Shown: positions 46,823 through 56,183, counted from the stretch's first letter. The stretch is DNA of 64,000 nt from Methanolinea sp. (GCA_024518585.1 JANIHI010000003.1:1-64000), one strand, 5' to 3'. Translations and numbers: made by a program. The notes: generated by a model not told the origin, from the letters alone.

Positions 46823-47044
46823 TCACTCTTCCCGCACGACGTAATCGTCCTCGTCTCCGAAGGAAAAGAGGGTATCGATAGTGGTCCCAAGCTCCTTTGC
46901 CACACGGTGGGCCAGCCGGAGGGAGGGGTTGTACCGCCCGGACTCGAGGAACACAATCGTCTCCCTCCGGACACCGGCACGCCCGGCAAGCTCCGCCTGG
47001 GTCATGCCTCTCTTTGCCCGGAACTCGCGTATCCTGGTCTTCAT
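46823..47044 (-). CDS. XRE-family helix-turn-helix regulator
   Basis: A 73-residue regulator. The helix-turn-helix is [20 protein letters not shown] and the C-terminal part ([17 protein letters not shown]) is typical of the short HipB/Cro-like form common in methanogens. It would bind a palindromic site as a dimer; the palindrome at 47255 is a candidate. Its stop is adjacent to the end of the broken kinase on the other strand. Confidence 0.92.
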   Translation of the reverse strand: MKTRIREFRAKRGMTQAELAGRAGVRRETIVFLESGRYNPSLRLAHRVAKELGTTIDTLFSFGDEDDYVVREE

Positions 47045-47069
47045 GGTCTCTCCACCCGGCAGGTCCTTA

Positions 47070-47222
47070 TTACTCCACGTCTCCCCTGCAAAACAAGTCC
47101 ACCTGGAACACCCCCGCCGGGATGAGGCCTGCGAAGATCAGGAGAATTCCCGCAAAATACATCCCCATAACCCACGCAAGGGTTTTGACTATACTCCCTT
47201 TTCTCTCTCTCCATATTGACCA
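47070..47222 (-). pseudogene. Remnant frame encoding a membrane helix, no start codon
   Basis: Upstream of the XRE gene, one minus-strand frame reads SIVKTLAWVMGMYFAGILL then a second hydrophobic part and FCRGDVE before TAA. It is open only back to a TAG at 47223-47225, with no ATG, GTG or TTG before the helix. ATGs in other frames (47245, 47214) run out of frame with it. XRE genes in methanogens often pair with a small membrane protein, so this may be a frameshifted relic. Confidence 0.35.
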
Positions 47223-47254
47223 CTATTGTTACTAATTTCTAACATATATGATAT

Positions 47255-47277
47255 TTATATAACATTTTGTTATATAA
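47255..47277. promoter_or_regulatory. Palindromic divergent promoter at the XRE locus
   Basis: TTATATAAC (47255-47263) and GTTATATAA (47269-47277) are perfect 9-bp inverted arms around a 5-base spacer. Each arm contains a TATA sequence, one facing the XRE side and the other facing the gene at 47326. A dimeric repressor bound here would block both promoters. Confidence 0.6.
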
Positions 47278-47325
47278 AACTAACTTACTCTCTTCCTCGA
47301 GGGTACGAAAGGCGGGGACGAAAGC

Positions 47326-47703
47326 ATGGCGCGCCCCTACCTCTATGAACGCCGCGGGGAGCGGGAAGACTCATGTCCCGGCAGGCACAACATCTTGCCG
47401 GGGATGCCAGAAGAACTCTGTTTCAACCGGTTCTGGAGTGAAATCCTGCTCAAGAATACCACGCCACGGCGCTCCGATAACAGGGTAAGGAAGGTATGCA
47501 GGGAATTTTATACCATCAGCCCGGGGTACGTCTTTCGGGGTGTACCCATCCAGATACCTGCCCCGATGCTGATGGGAATCGACGAAGAGAACAGGCGGTT
47601 GCTGGTTCCCTTCAGGAAACCATGTTACGGCCTCTCCCTCTACGTCATTATGTCGGATGGGTGGGAGATGGAGGAGATACGAAAGGGGCTGTCCGAGTCC
47701 TGA
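47326..47703 (+). CDS. Hypothetical protein
   Basis: A 125-residue soluble basic protein with no recognised domain. Its C-terminal half has alternating strands (GYVFRGVPIQIPAP, CYGLSLYVIMSDGWEMEE). ATG 47326 lies about 50 bases after the TATA arm at 47270. Shared promoter architecture with the XRE gene suggests joint control. It could be a lineage-specific protein. Confidence 0.55.
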   Translation: MARPYLYERRGEREDSCPGRHNILPGMPEELCFNRFWSEILLKNTTPRRSDNRVRKVCREFYTISPGYVFRGVPIQIPAPMLMGIDEENRRLLVPFRKPCYGLSLYVIMSDGWEMEEIRKGLSES

Positions 47704-47777
47704 CCTCTTTTGCCGCGCCGGAAAATGATGGAAAAATGAGGGTCAATGGATAAACCCGGTGGGTTCCGGGGGCAGGA

Positions 47778-48197
47778 TCAAATTGATTTTTCCCACCCCT
47801 GGCCCATGTCGATGAGGGGTCTTACCTCAACGACCCGGAAAGTCACGGCAGCTGCCATCATAGCCGCGGCATCCTTTCCTGCAACTTTTCCGATCTGGTC
47901 TTTGAGTCTTTCCAGCCCCGGGCCTGACCGGGCGATCTCGCTGACCTCCAGGTAGACCCTGATTCCCTTCCAGTCCATAATCGATCTGCCCGGCTCCATG
48001 ATCATGTAGACCGCGTGAGGGTTTTCGGAGAGATTGGCCAGGGTCCTGTTATTCCCGAGTCCAATGACAACAGTATTCTCACCGGTCATATGGGCAGAAC
48101 CAAAGACGGCCACATCAACCTTCCCCTCCCTGCTCGAGGTGGACAGGGTTCCAAGGCGTGGCTGTTTGTTGAAGTATTCGACGAGCCTTGAAGTCAC
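47778..48197 (-). CDS. Pyridoxamine 5'-phosphate oxidase-like FMN-binding split-barrel protein
   Basis: A protein of about 139 residues: LVEYFNKQPRLGTLSTSSREG followed by VDVAVFGSAHM and NPHAVYMIMEPG, the pattern of small split-barrel flavin proteins. Such proteins bind FMN or F420 and reduce unknown substrates. I start at GTG 48197, 8 bases after a perfect GGAGG, rather than at TTG 48203, which leaves only 2 bases. Confidence 0.82.
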   Translation of the reverse strand: MTSRLVEYFNKQPRLGTLSTSSREGKVDVAVFGSAHMTGENTVVIGLGNNRTLANLSENPHAVYMIMEPGRSIMDWKGIRVYLEVSEIARSGPGLERLKDQIGKVAGKDAAAMMAAAVTFRVVEVRPLIDMGQGWEKSI

Positions 48198-48349
48198 GTG
48201 CAAGACCTCCTTTTCTCACCGATATGCCTCTCTTGCCCCCATCAAAAAGGTTTGCGTTCCCCTCCCGGCCGGGATGGGCTGCATGCAATCGCGACAATGG
48301 GAAAGTATCATATGGTGTATGGCTCCAACGAATCTCGTGAAAGAGACAG

Positions 48350-50629
48350 ATGATTGACCGGTTATTCAGGAAATATCCGCTTTCCACCTACCTTGCCATT
48401 GCTATCTTCTGCATTCTTGTCTTTGCGGTTGCCGGGCTCGTCGTCATCAGTTACGTCTCTATGGAAAGGACACTCTCTGAAAATGCCCGGTCCGTGCAGC
48501 TCCAGACCGAGAACAACCTTGTCGCAGTCTTCAAGGCAAAGGAAGAGGGTCTCCGGCTTTTTGAAGAGAGCCTGAACAAGAAGATGGAGACGGCTTTTGT
48601 ACCGTTTCTCGGGGAATACGAGAGGGCTGGGGGAGACCCCTCCCGCATGGATCTTGCGGCAGTCAAGCACGGGATCGGGGATGAAATGGAGCTCTACGTC
48701 ATCGATGCCAATGCGACGATTGTTGCGACAACATATCCCCCTGAACTCGGGCTCCGTTTTGGTGACTATGCCCCCTACTTTGCCGAGTACCTGAATAACA
48801 TCCGCCTCTCGGATGGGTTCTTCCCTGACCGTATCGTGAGTGAAAAATCGACCGGTGCATTGAAGAAGTATGCCTATGTGCCCACGCCGGACCATTCCCA
48901 CGTCCTGGAACTCGGTCTCCCTGTCACCATGCCGGAGGTCACGACGTTCCGGTACCTTGACAGGGACCTCATCATGGAGGTCGAGAAGGCAAATCCCTAC
49001 CTGACCGGTGTCAGGGTCTTTGACACGACCCTGCGGGAAAGGAGTAACGATACTTCTGTCGAGGTCAGTGACCCGGCACTCAAAGGCATATTGCAACAGG
49101 TCCTTGCAACCCGGAGCAGCATGGACGTGACCGGAAAGGACAGAGGGACCCTCACCCGCTACCTTTTCGTGGACTTGCGGGATACCACGACAGGGTCGGA
49201 TGTCAGCCGGATCATCGAGCTGAGCTATACAAACCTCCCCATCGCGAAGGCACTGGAGAAGGCACTCGTGTTCCACGTCCTTGTCGGCGTCTTTTTCCTC
49301 TCGGGATGCGCCCTCGTGGCTTTCCTCACCCTCAGAAAATTCACCCGTCCCATCGAGAGAATGGTGGGGGACCTCGACCAGATTACCCGCGGGGATCTTG
49401 ACCATCCCATCACCCCACCGCTGGGAAGGGACCTCCTCCAGTTGCAGGAGAGCACCACCCGCATGGTCATGCAGCTCAAAAAGACACTGGAAGACGTCCA
49501 GAAGAGCGAGGAGAACTTCAGGAACCTTGTCCAAGGTGCAAACAGTATTATCATGCGGTGCACGCCGGACGGGAAAATCCTTTACATGAACCCCTTTGGC
49601 CTCGACTTTTTTGGGTACGCGGAGAGTGAGATCACCGGAAAAAAGGTCCAGGAAACGGTATATACCCCGCCTGAAGGGCAGGTGACCGGTGCAGAAGGTT
49701 TACGGGAAGGTCCTGCCCCTTTCTTTTCCCTTTCAGAGTGTGCAATGCAGAAGCGGAACGGGCAGGAAGTGTGGGTGACCTGGACGCACAGGCCCCTTGA
49801 GTACGGGCGGGAGAAACCTCCCGAGGTCCTCTCTATCGGCAATGATATCTCCCGTCTCAAGCAGGCAGAACGGGAGATCCAGGAGCTGAACACCCATCTG
49901 GAACAGAAGATAGCCGAGAGGACACGCCAGATCGTCGAGGTCAACAGGAACCTCGAGTCCTTCACCTACTCGGTCTCCCATGACCTCCGTGCACCCCTCC
50001 GTGCCATTTCGGGGTACTCGTCCATCCTCCTCTCCGAGCTTGGCGACCTCCCTCCCCGGGAGAAGCGGCACCTTGAGCAGATCCAGCGCAACTCGAACGA
50101 GATGGGGGAACTGATCGATGACCTCCTCACCTTCGCACGCCTTGGTGGCCAGGCCCTGAAGAAAAAGGCTCTCGACCCTGCCGAAGTCGTCCGGGAAGTA
50201 CTTGAGGACTTCCGCGGGGAGATCCAGAAGCGCAATGTCGGCGTGAGGGTCCATGGCATGCCGGCGTGCAGTGCCGACCGGGGCCTCCTCAGGCAGGTCT
50301 ACTATAACCTGGTGGCAAATGCGATAAAATTCTCCCGGTCACGCGAGAGGCCGCTCGTGGAGATTGGCGCTCTCTCCCAGGGAGGGATACCGGTCTACTA
50401 CGTCAGGGACAATGGGATTGGGTTTGACATGCGGTACTCTCCAAAACTATTCCGGGTCTTTGAAAGGATTTGTGACACCGAGGAATACGAGGGGACGGGG
50501 GTTGGCCTTGCAATCGTGAAACGGATCGTTGAAATGCATGGTGGCAGGGTCTGGGCCGAATCGGAGCCGGATAAGGGTGCTACATTTCTCTTCACGCTCG
50601 GGGGAGAAACGGGAGAAAAGAATGAATAA
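48350..50629 (+). CDS. Sensor histidine kinase: external sensor domain, HAMP, PAS, HisKA, HATPase
   Basis: A 759-residue kinase. A transmembrane helix (about 13-36), an external Cache-like sensor domain (about 40-300), a second helix (about 306-326), HAMP (about 327-380) and PAS (about 395-505) precede a coiled linker. The phosphorylated His is in TYSVSHDLRAPLRAISGY (His 544). The ATPase domain shows NLVANAIKFS, VRDNGIGFD and EGTGVGLAIVK. There is no response regulator next to it. The ligand is unknown. Confidence 0.93.
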   Translation: MIDRLFRKYPLSTYLAIAIFCILVFAVAGLVVISYVSMERTLSENARSVQLQTENNLVAVFKAKEEGLRLFEESLNKKMETAFVPFLGEYERAGGDPSRMDLAAVKHGIGDEMELYVIDANATIVATTYPPELGLRFGDYAPYFAEYLNNIRLSDGFFPDRIVSEKSTGALKKYAYVPTPDHSHVLELGLPVTMPEVTTFRYLDRDLIMEVEKANPYLTGVRVFDTTLRERSNDTSVEVSDPALKGILQQVLATRSSMDVTGKDRGTLTRYLFVDLRDTTTGSDVSRIIELSYTNLPIAKALEKALVFHVLVGVFFLSGCALVAFLTLRKFTRPIERMVGDLDQITRGDLDHPITPPLGRDLLQLQESTTRMVMQLKKTLEDVQKSEENFRNLVQGANSIIMRCTPDGKILYMNPFGLDFFGYAESEITGKKVQETVYTPPEGQVTGAEGLREGPAPFFSLSECAMQKRNGQEVWVTWTHRPLEYGREKPPEVLSIGNDISRLKQAEREIQELNTHLEQKIAERTRQIVEVNRNLESFTYSVSHDLRAPLRAISGYSSILLSELGDLPPREKRHLEQIQRNSNEMGELIDDLLTFARLGGQALKKKALDPAEVVREVLEDFRGEIQKRNVGVRVHGMPACSADRGLLRQVYYNLVANAIKFSRSRERPLVEIGALSQGGIPVYYVRDNGIGFDMRYSPKLFRVFERICDTEEYEGTGVGLAIVKRIVEMHGGRVWAESEPDKGATFLFTLGGETGEKNE

Positions 50630-50683
50630 CCCTGCCTCTTTCCTGCGCCGTCTCCGGTGGTCACCCTTGCCGCTGTCCTCTCC

Positions 50684-51799
50684 TTAATCCGTCCTCCCCC
50701 GGTTTTTCAGGAAAAAAAGCCCCAGAATTCCTGGTATACAGGCAGTTACAAGGAGAGAAAACGTCCCGGGACCTGCCTTCTGGGTGGGAGTGGGTGTGGA
50801 GAGGGGTTGGAGGGCTGCAAAGATCTGGAGATCCTGCCCGCCCATCACGTTTCCAGCGGTTGAAAACGGGGAATAGCCATCCAGCCGTATCTCCACGGTG
50901 TAATTCCCGGGAGGGATGTCATTGACAGAGAGCGGTGTCACTCCTGCATACATGGAATTGATAAATACATCTGCGCCGGCGGGGGTGGATGCTATCCCTG
51001 CGCTCGCGATTCCCTGGTTGCTTCCGGCAAGTGGCGCCATTACCTGCACAACCTTGCCGGCTTCGACGGACACTGTCTTTGTAAAGTCCAGGTATCCCGG
51101 TTTACTGACGACCAGAACGTACTGCCCGGGAGAGAGGTCATCGATGTCAAGGAGGTCGTCAGGAGTCGTGGAACCCCTGTAGTCACCATTGATGAAGACC
51201 GCTGCACCGGGGGGTATCGATGCGACGAGGATGTCTCCGGAAGGGGGGCTGACTTCCGGGTCGAGTCGTGCAAAGACCGGGGTGATTGTCCCTCCTGTTA
51301 CTGTTACCTCCTTTTGCCATGCCACATATCCGGCTTCGGTTATCCTGACCGCGTGTGTTCCCGGTGCGAGGTTCCCGACCACCTGGTTCGTCTTTCCCAT
51401 GTATCTGTCATCGACATAGAGCGATGCGCCCCGGGGTTCCGAGCCAATCGAGAGGCCACCGGGGTTTGAAACCGGGTCGAGGGTGACGATGACATTCTCG
51501 GTCGATCCGGCCGTGACCTTCACGCTCGCATAGCGGGAAAAAAAGCCCTGCCGGGAGATCTTCAAGGAGTGCGTGCCGGGCTCGACACCGGTAAAAGTCC
51601 CGGGGGTAAAGAGGGATCTCGCACCCTCGTCGAGGATAGCAGATGCACCGGCAGGCGTAGAGGCTACGTATATGCTGCCTGTCTGATAGAACCCTTTCCC
51701 GGTCTCGATCGATGCATGGATGGTCATTGCAGCCATTGCGGTACAGGAGACCACAGCCACCAGGATAACCATTGGAATAAGAATCTTCTGTCTGGACAT
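50684..51799 (-). CDS. Surface protein with four PEGA repeats
   Basis: A protein of about 371 residues: signal peptide, four PEGA domains (for example GSIYVASTPAGASAILDEGA, GGLSIGSEPRGASLYVDD, GDILVASIPPGAAVFINGDY and STPAGADVFINSMYAG), a Pro/Thr linker and a C-terminal transmembrane helix ending FFLKNRGRTD. It is probably anchored to the membrane under the S-layer. The start is ATG 51799, with AAAGGA just upstream and a TATA-like TTTTTATAC near 51835; the longer frame to 51892 crosses that promoter. Confidence 0.87.
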   Translation of the reverse strand: MSRQKILIPMVILVAVVSCTAMAAMTIHASIETGKGFYQTGSIYVASTPAGASAILDEGARSLFTPGTFTGVEPGTHSLKISRQGFFSRYASVKVTAGSTENVIVTLDPVSNPGGLSIGSEPRGASLYVDDRYMGKTNQVVGNLAPGTHAVRITEAGYVAWQKEVTVTGGTITPVFARLDPEVSPPSGDILVASIPPGAAVFINGDYRGSTTPDDLLDIDDLSPGQYVLVVSKPGYLDFTKTVSVEAGKVVQVMAPLAGSNQGIASAGIASTPAGADVFINSMYAGVTPLSVNDIPPGNYTVEIRLDGYSPFSTAGNVMGGQDLQIFAALQPLSTPTPTQKAGPGTFSLLVTACIPGILGLFFLKNRGRTD

Positions 51800-51888
51800 G
51801 TCCTTTTGCTCCCGTGCAGGGATATCCCGGAATGTATAAAAACCCTGCGTGGGATGCAGCCCGAAAAAGGGGGAGGAAGACCTACCCG

Positions 51889-52638
51889 TCAATACCCGCT
51901 TGCATAGTAATACCCGTTCTCCTGCCGGACCGTGACGGGTACACCGTAGAGATCCTGGAGGTTCTTCTCGGTCAGGACATCCTCCTTTTTCCCGTCCATC
52001 CTGATTCGCCCCTCCTTCATGAGGATGACGCGGGATATCTCGGGGATGATGTCATGGAGGGAGTGGGTGACCATGATGATCCCGACACCCGACCGGGCGA
52101 TGTCGCGGATCACTTTCCTGAATGCATGGAGTGCGGTAAGGTCGAGGCTGTTTGTGGGCTCGTCGAGGATGAGTGTGCGGGGACCGTGGACGAGTGCCCT
52201 GGCTATCAGGAACCGGCGGGCCTCTCCTGTCGACAGGGTGTCCATCGGGCGCCCGGCGAGCCGATCGATTCCGAGGAAGCGCATGATACTCGCCGCCCGC
52301 TCTTCCATCTCCGGGGTTACGTGGTGGTGAAAGAGGCCAATGCTCGAGAAAAACCCCGATATGACCACGTCATGGCCCAGGACGCCCCGCATGTACTGCA
52401 GCTGCAGGTCGGGAGAGACCACCCCGAGGGATGACCGGAGGGCAAAAACATCCCAGGCCTCGCGCCCCTGGAAGCGGAATGTGACGTCACCGGCATCATC
52501 GAGGACAGGGTAGAGCTCCCGCGTGATTGTCTTGACCAGGGTCGACTTTCCGGAACCATTCGGACCGAGAATGGCGACATGTTCTCCTTCATGGATTGCG
52601 AGGCTGATATGGTCAAGGACCCGCTGACCACCCCGCAT
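51889..52638 (-). CDS. ModF-like ABC ATPase, N-terminus uncertain
   Basis: A 249-residue ATPase with Walker A GPNGSGKST, signature LSTGEARRFLIARAL and Walker B LILDEPTNSLD. It resembles ModF-type ATPases with no permease gene nearby. The usual first strand (LLLECANVTV) is encoded just upstream of ATG 52638 in the same open frame, but no ATG, GTG or TTG precedes it before a stop near 52705. Either the protein starts late, a non-standard start is used, or a frameshift has displaced the true N-terminus. Confidence 0.85.
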   Translation of the reverse strand: MRGGQRVLDHISLAIHEGEHVAILGPNGSGKSTLVKTITRELYPVLDDAGDVTFRFQGREAWDVFALRSSLGVVSPDLQLQYMRGVLGHDVVISGFFSSIGLFHHHVTPEMEERAASIMRFLGIDRLAGRPMDTLSTGEARRFLIARALVHGPRTLILDEPTNSLDLTALHAFRKVIRDIARSGVGIIMVTHSLHDIIPEISRVILMKEGRIRMDGKKEDVLTEKNLQDLYGVPVTVRQENGYYYASGY

Positions 52639-52886
52639 GACCGTTACATTGGCACATTCGAGGAGGAGTGGACGGGAAGACGAAGTTGTCCGGTACGTGT
52701 TCGCTCACCTTTCGGAAGTTCACTGCCGGGGAATGGCCGGTCGTGCCCGCCCCGGTGAAGGGTAATGAGCTATTCTCGTTCCCTGCACATGAGGGTAGTG
52801 GCATGTCCTGTCATGCGGAATGGCGTTACCCGGTATTTTTCCGGGGCAGACAGGTAAATACACCTGGCAGAGAAACAATCCTGTCG

Positions 52887-54080
52887 ATGGATGACCAGGT
52901 CCCCGTGACCGAACTGGCAGACCGCATGCGCAGGTTCCGTGAGCGGATGGACCGCGTGCACCCTGACTGGGAGATGGCCGTCTTTTTCGGGAAAGTCAAC
53001 CTGTATTACCTGACGGGAACGATACAGGACGGTATGCTCACCGTACCCAGGGACGGCCAGGAGGAGTTCTGGGTGAGGAGGAGCTATGTGCGCGCATGTG
53101 CCGAGTCGTACTTTCCTGTCATCAGGCAGATGGCATCATTCCGCGATGCAAGGAAAGGTATTGCCCGTGTGCCTGGCACGGTCCACATCGAGACGGGAAT
53201 TGTCCCAGTCGGCCTCTGGGAACTATTCAGGAAACATTTCCCTGTCCGCGCTGCGGCCAGCCTTGATGCCGATGTGGCAATGACAAGGGCGAAAAAGAGC
53301 GCCTATGAAATCGCCCTCCTCCGGAGGGCCGGGGAGATCCACAGGCGAGTCCTCGAGGACGATGTCCCCTCCATCCTGCGGGAGGGGATGAGCGAAGCCG
53401 CGTTTGCAACCGCAGTCTACGAACGGATGGTCTCCCTCGGCCACCAGGGAATCGTCCGTTTCGGCGGTTTCAATACCGAGATCGAGGTGGGACAGGTGGC
53501 ATTCGGGGAGAATTCCCTGTACCCGGCGTATTTCAACGGGCCAGGCGGTTGCCACGGGATGGGCCCTGCAGCACCCGTCCTCGGAGACCCGGACCGGAAG
53601 CTGAAACCGGGTGATCTCGTTTTCATCGACAATGCCTGCATGGTGGGAGGATACCAGACGGACAAGACCATGAATTACGTCTTTCGTGGCAGCATTCCCC
53701 GGAAGGCCGAAGAGATGCATGAAAGGTGTACCGGGATCATGGAGGAGATGGCGTCCATGCTCGTCCCGGGTGCAGTTCCTTCCATGATTTACTCGTCCAT
53801 CATGGGGAAGCAGGAACCTGATTTCCTGGAACACTTCATGGGGCACGCCAAGCCGAAGGTCCGGTTCCTTGGCCATGGTGTCGGTCTCGTTGTCGATGAA
53901 CCACCTGTCATTGCCATGGGTTTTGATGAACCACTGGAAGAGGGAATGGCGATTGCTCTCGAACCTAAATACGCAGTAACGGGCATGGGGCTGGTCGGAA
54001 TCGAGAACACTTACCTCGTCACTCCCCGTGGCGGAAAGAGCATAACAGGCAATCATCCCGGGCTGATCTCCGTTTCCTGA
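52887..54080 (+). CDS. M24-family aminopeptidase P / Xaa-Pro dipeptidase-like protein
   Basis: A protein of about 397 residues. A creatinase-like N-terminal domain (MDDQVPVTELADRMRRF to about 150) is followed by the pita-bread catalytic domain. Metal ligands are seen in VFIDNACMVGGYQTDKTMN, FLGHGVGLVVDEPP, ALEPKYAV and GIENTYLV. It would cleave X-Pro peptides or a related substrate. ATG 52887 was chosen because the region before it holds the divergent ABC gene's upstream sequence and the extension lacks domain similarity. Confidence 0.9.
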   Translation: MDDQVPVTELADRMRRFRERMDRVHPDWEMAVFFGKVNLYYLTGTIQDGMLTVPRDGQEEFWVRRSYVRACAESYFPVIRQMASFRDARKGIARVPGTVHIETGIVPVGLWELFRKHFPVRAAASLDADVAMTRAKKSAYEIALLRRAGEIHRRVLEDDVPSILREGMSEAAFATAVYERMVSLGHQGIVRFGGFNTEIEVGQVAFGENSLYPAYFNGPGGCHGMGPAAPVLGDPDRKLKPGDLVFIDNACMVGGYQTDKTMNYVFRGSIPRKAEEMHERCTGIMEEMASMLVPGAVPSMIYSSIMGKQEPDFLEHFMGHAKPKVRFLGHGVGLVVDEPPVIAMGFDEPLEEGMAIALEPKYAVTGMGLVGIENTYLVTPRGGKSITGNHPGLISVS

Positions 54081-54149
54081 CAGCCTCCACAATTCCTTCT
54101 CCGGAAAGAAGGGTCCCCGGTTCTGTCCATGTACATGTCGGACCAGTAA

Positions 54150-54178
54150 TTTTTATATAACAATATGTAAAACATATT
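54150..54178 (+). promoter_or_regulatory. TATA box and palindromic operator of the second COG1361 operon
   Basis: TTTTTATATAA (54150-54160) is followed at once by AATATGT-AAA-ACATATT (54162-54178), perfect 7-bp arms around 3 bases. The palindrome lies between the TATA element and the expected start near 54182, the classic place for an archaeal repressor. GGGAGGG lies about 12 bases before the ATG at 54222, so the mRNA has a short leader. Confidence 0.6.
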
Positions 54179-54221
54179 TGACATATTCCCGGGAAAAAGG
54201 AACTCGGGAGGGAAAAACAGG

Positions 54222-55502
54222 ATGATATTTCAGGATACGAAAATTACCCGTCGTTCAAGATGTCTGCTCGTGGCGGTGGTTCTCCTGGTCCTTGCAGGAG
54301 CTGCTGCCGCAGCGACGACGGCTGAGAAGGCAGCATCGTACGTAGGGGTGACATCTGTCTCTATCGAACCCGGGGTTTTCATGCAGGACGATACAGGGAC
54401 AATAGTCGTCGAGGTGAAGAACAGTGGTTCAGACCCGGTATCGATTGCCCGGGCAGAAATCCTCTCCAGCGATATTGAGGTTCTCAATTACCAGACCTAC
54501 GACTCGGTCGGGACAATCGGGCCGGGAAATACGATGAAGTTCACTTTCCATGTCCGGGCAGGCGTCAGGGACGGTGTCTATTTCCCGATGTTCTATCTGG
54601 ACTTCACGGATGCAGGAAGCCTGCGCTATCCCTTTGCACTGGAAGTCGAGTCCACACCAGTTTCGGTCAGCGTGGTTGATGCACCGGCTTCCTTCTCACC
54701 CGGGACGAAAAACAAGGTCATACTCTCCGTGAACAACCCACGGAAGAATACCGTCAGCAGTGTGACCGTGACGCCAGGCGGAGACGGCATCAGGACCACG
54801 CAGGGGAGTACCTTCATCGGAACGCTCGCGGCCGACGAGGCAAAAAGCGTGACCTTTGAGGTCTGGGCCGAGAAGGAGACGGCACTTGCATTCGATGTAT
54901 CGTATCGGAACGGCCTCAATATCCACCATTCCGTTATCACCATACCGGTTACAATTGGGGGCCGGGAGACCGCAGCCGAACTCGTTGTAAACAACGTGGA
55001 GGTGAGCCGGAACGGATTCCTGGTCACGATCAGTGGTGACGTATCAAACGCAGGGCTTGAAGACGCCAAGGCAGTCAAGGTGACTGTAGGGAGCCCCGCA
55101 GACCCCACCGACCCGAACCCTGTATATGTGATAGGGTCTCTTGAGCCGGATGACTTCTCCAGTTTCGAGGTCACCTGCACGGTCCGGGGAGATGACCCCG
55201 TTCCCCTGGTCATCCAGTACCGCGATTCCGAGGGCATGCTGTTTGAAAAAACGACACCAATCTCGATCCGGGCAAGTGCTGCCAGTTCACCGGGGAGCGG
55301 AAACCCGTCAGGAATCTCCCAGGGATCGTCAACGGTCCAGCGCAGACCGGGAGGGTTATTCGGGTTTGGCAACGGTATCGGGAAGATACCCGTGACCGAG
55401 ATTGTGGTCATTATCGTTGCAGCAGTCCTGGTGATTGTGGCTTGGCGTAAGGGATACCTTGCATCCGCAGCAGAGAAGATCCGGAAGCGCAGGCAGGGAT
55501 GA
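54222..55502 (+). CDS. COG1361-like exported protein with Ig-like repeats, second copy
   Basis: A 426-residue paralogue of the protein at 22019: signal peptide (about 14-33), beta-rich domains with DDTGTIVVEVKNSGSDPV and SGDVSNAGLEDAKAVKV, and a Ser/Gly-rich linker (ASSPGSGNPSGISQGSS). A C-terminal helix (about 388-408) ends in a basic tail. Shared features along the full length and the same downstream partners show duplication of a whole operon. It is likely the external partner of the transporter. Confidence 0.83.
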   Translation: MIFQDTKITRRSRCLLVAVVLLVLAGAAAAATTAEKAASYVGVTSVSIEPGVFMQDDTGTIVVEVKNSGSDPVSIARAEILSSDIEVLNYQTYDSVGTIGPGNTMKFTFHVRAGVRDGVYFPMFYLDFTDAGSLRYPFALEVESTPVSVSVVDAPASFSPGTKNKVILSVNNPRKNTVSSVTVTPGGDGIRTTQGSTFIGTLAADEAKSVTFEVWAEKETALAFDVSYRNGLNIHHSVITIPVTIGGRETAAELVVNNVEVSRNGFLVTISGDVSNAGLEDAKAVKVTVGSPADPTDPNPVYVIGSLEPDDFSSFEVTCTVRGDDPVPLVIQYRDSEGMLFEKTTPISIRASAASSPGSGNPSGISQGSSTVQRRPGGLFGFGNGIGKIPVTEIVVIIVAAVLVIVAWRKGYLASAAEKIRKRRQG

Positions 55503-55508
55503 AGGACT

Positions 55509-56183
55509 GTGCCGGGAGATTCGATCATTGAACTGTGCGAGGTGACAAAGGTCTATCCCCTGCCCGCGGGGAACGTCATTGCCCTGGACCGTGTATCGAT
55601 GACGATCAGCGACGGCGAGTTTGTTGCGATCATGGGACCTTCAGGTTCGGGAAAGACGACGCTCTTAAACCAGCTCGGTTGCCTCGACCGGCCGACTTCA
55701 GGGGACCTCTTCATCAGCGACAGGAACACGAGGGAGATGAACGACAGGGAACTGACAAGCCTCCGGTTGAACACGATAGGCTACATCTTCCAGCGTTTCA
55801 ACCTCCTGCCGCTCCTCTCGGCATACGAGAACGTCGAGTTTCCCTACCTGATGAAGCACAGGAGACCGGATTCTTCTGGTCGCGTTGGAGATCTCCTCGC
55901 ACAGGTGGGAATAGACAGGGCGATGGCAACCCACAAGCCGCCGGAACTTTCCGGGGGTCAGCAACAGCGGGTGGCCATTGCCCGGGCCCTTGTCAATGAC
56001 CCGCAGATCCTCCTTTGCGACGAGCCGACCGGGAACCTCGACTCGGTCACAGGGCAGCAGATCATGGAGATGCTGACCGAACTGAACCGGAAGGGAAGAA
56101 CGATAATAATCGTCACGCACGATCCGGGAGTGGCCCGGTATGCCCAGCGGATCATCAAGGTCCGGGACGGGAGGGTGACATGA
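55509..56183 (+). CDS. MacB/LolD-type ABC transporter ATPase, second copy
   Basis: A 224-residue ATPase with Walker A GPSGSGKTT, Q-loop FQRFNLLPLLSAYENV, signature LSGGQQQRVAIARAL and Walker B ILLCDEPTGNLD. It starts at GTG 55509, 6 bases after the COG1361 stop, and overlaps the permease by 4 bases. It is closely related to the copy at 23158. Confidence 0.93.
   Translation: MPGDSIIELCEVTKVYPLPAGNVIALDRVSMTISDGEFVAIMGPSGSGKTTLLNQLGCLDRPTSGDLFISDRNTREMNDRELTSLRLNTIGYIFQRFNLLPLLSAYENVEFPYLMKHRRPDSSGRVGDLLAQVGIDRAMATHKPPELSGGQQQRVAIARALVNDPQILLCDEPTGNLDSVTGQQIMEMLTELNRKGRTIIIVTHDPGVARYAQRIIKVRDGRVT

Noticed and set aside
47041-47223. 60-residue frame starting VNMEREKREYS upstream of the XRE gene
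   Set aside because: Composition is Gly/Arg/Pro-rich without secondary structure; the alternative frame encoding a membrane helix is more protein-like.
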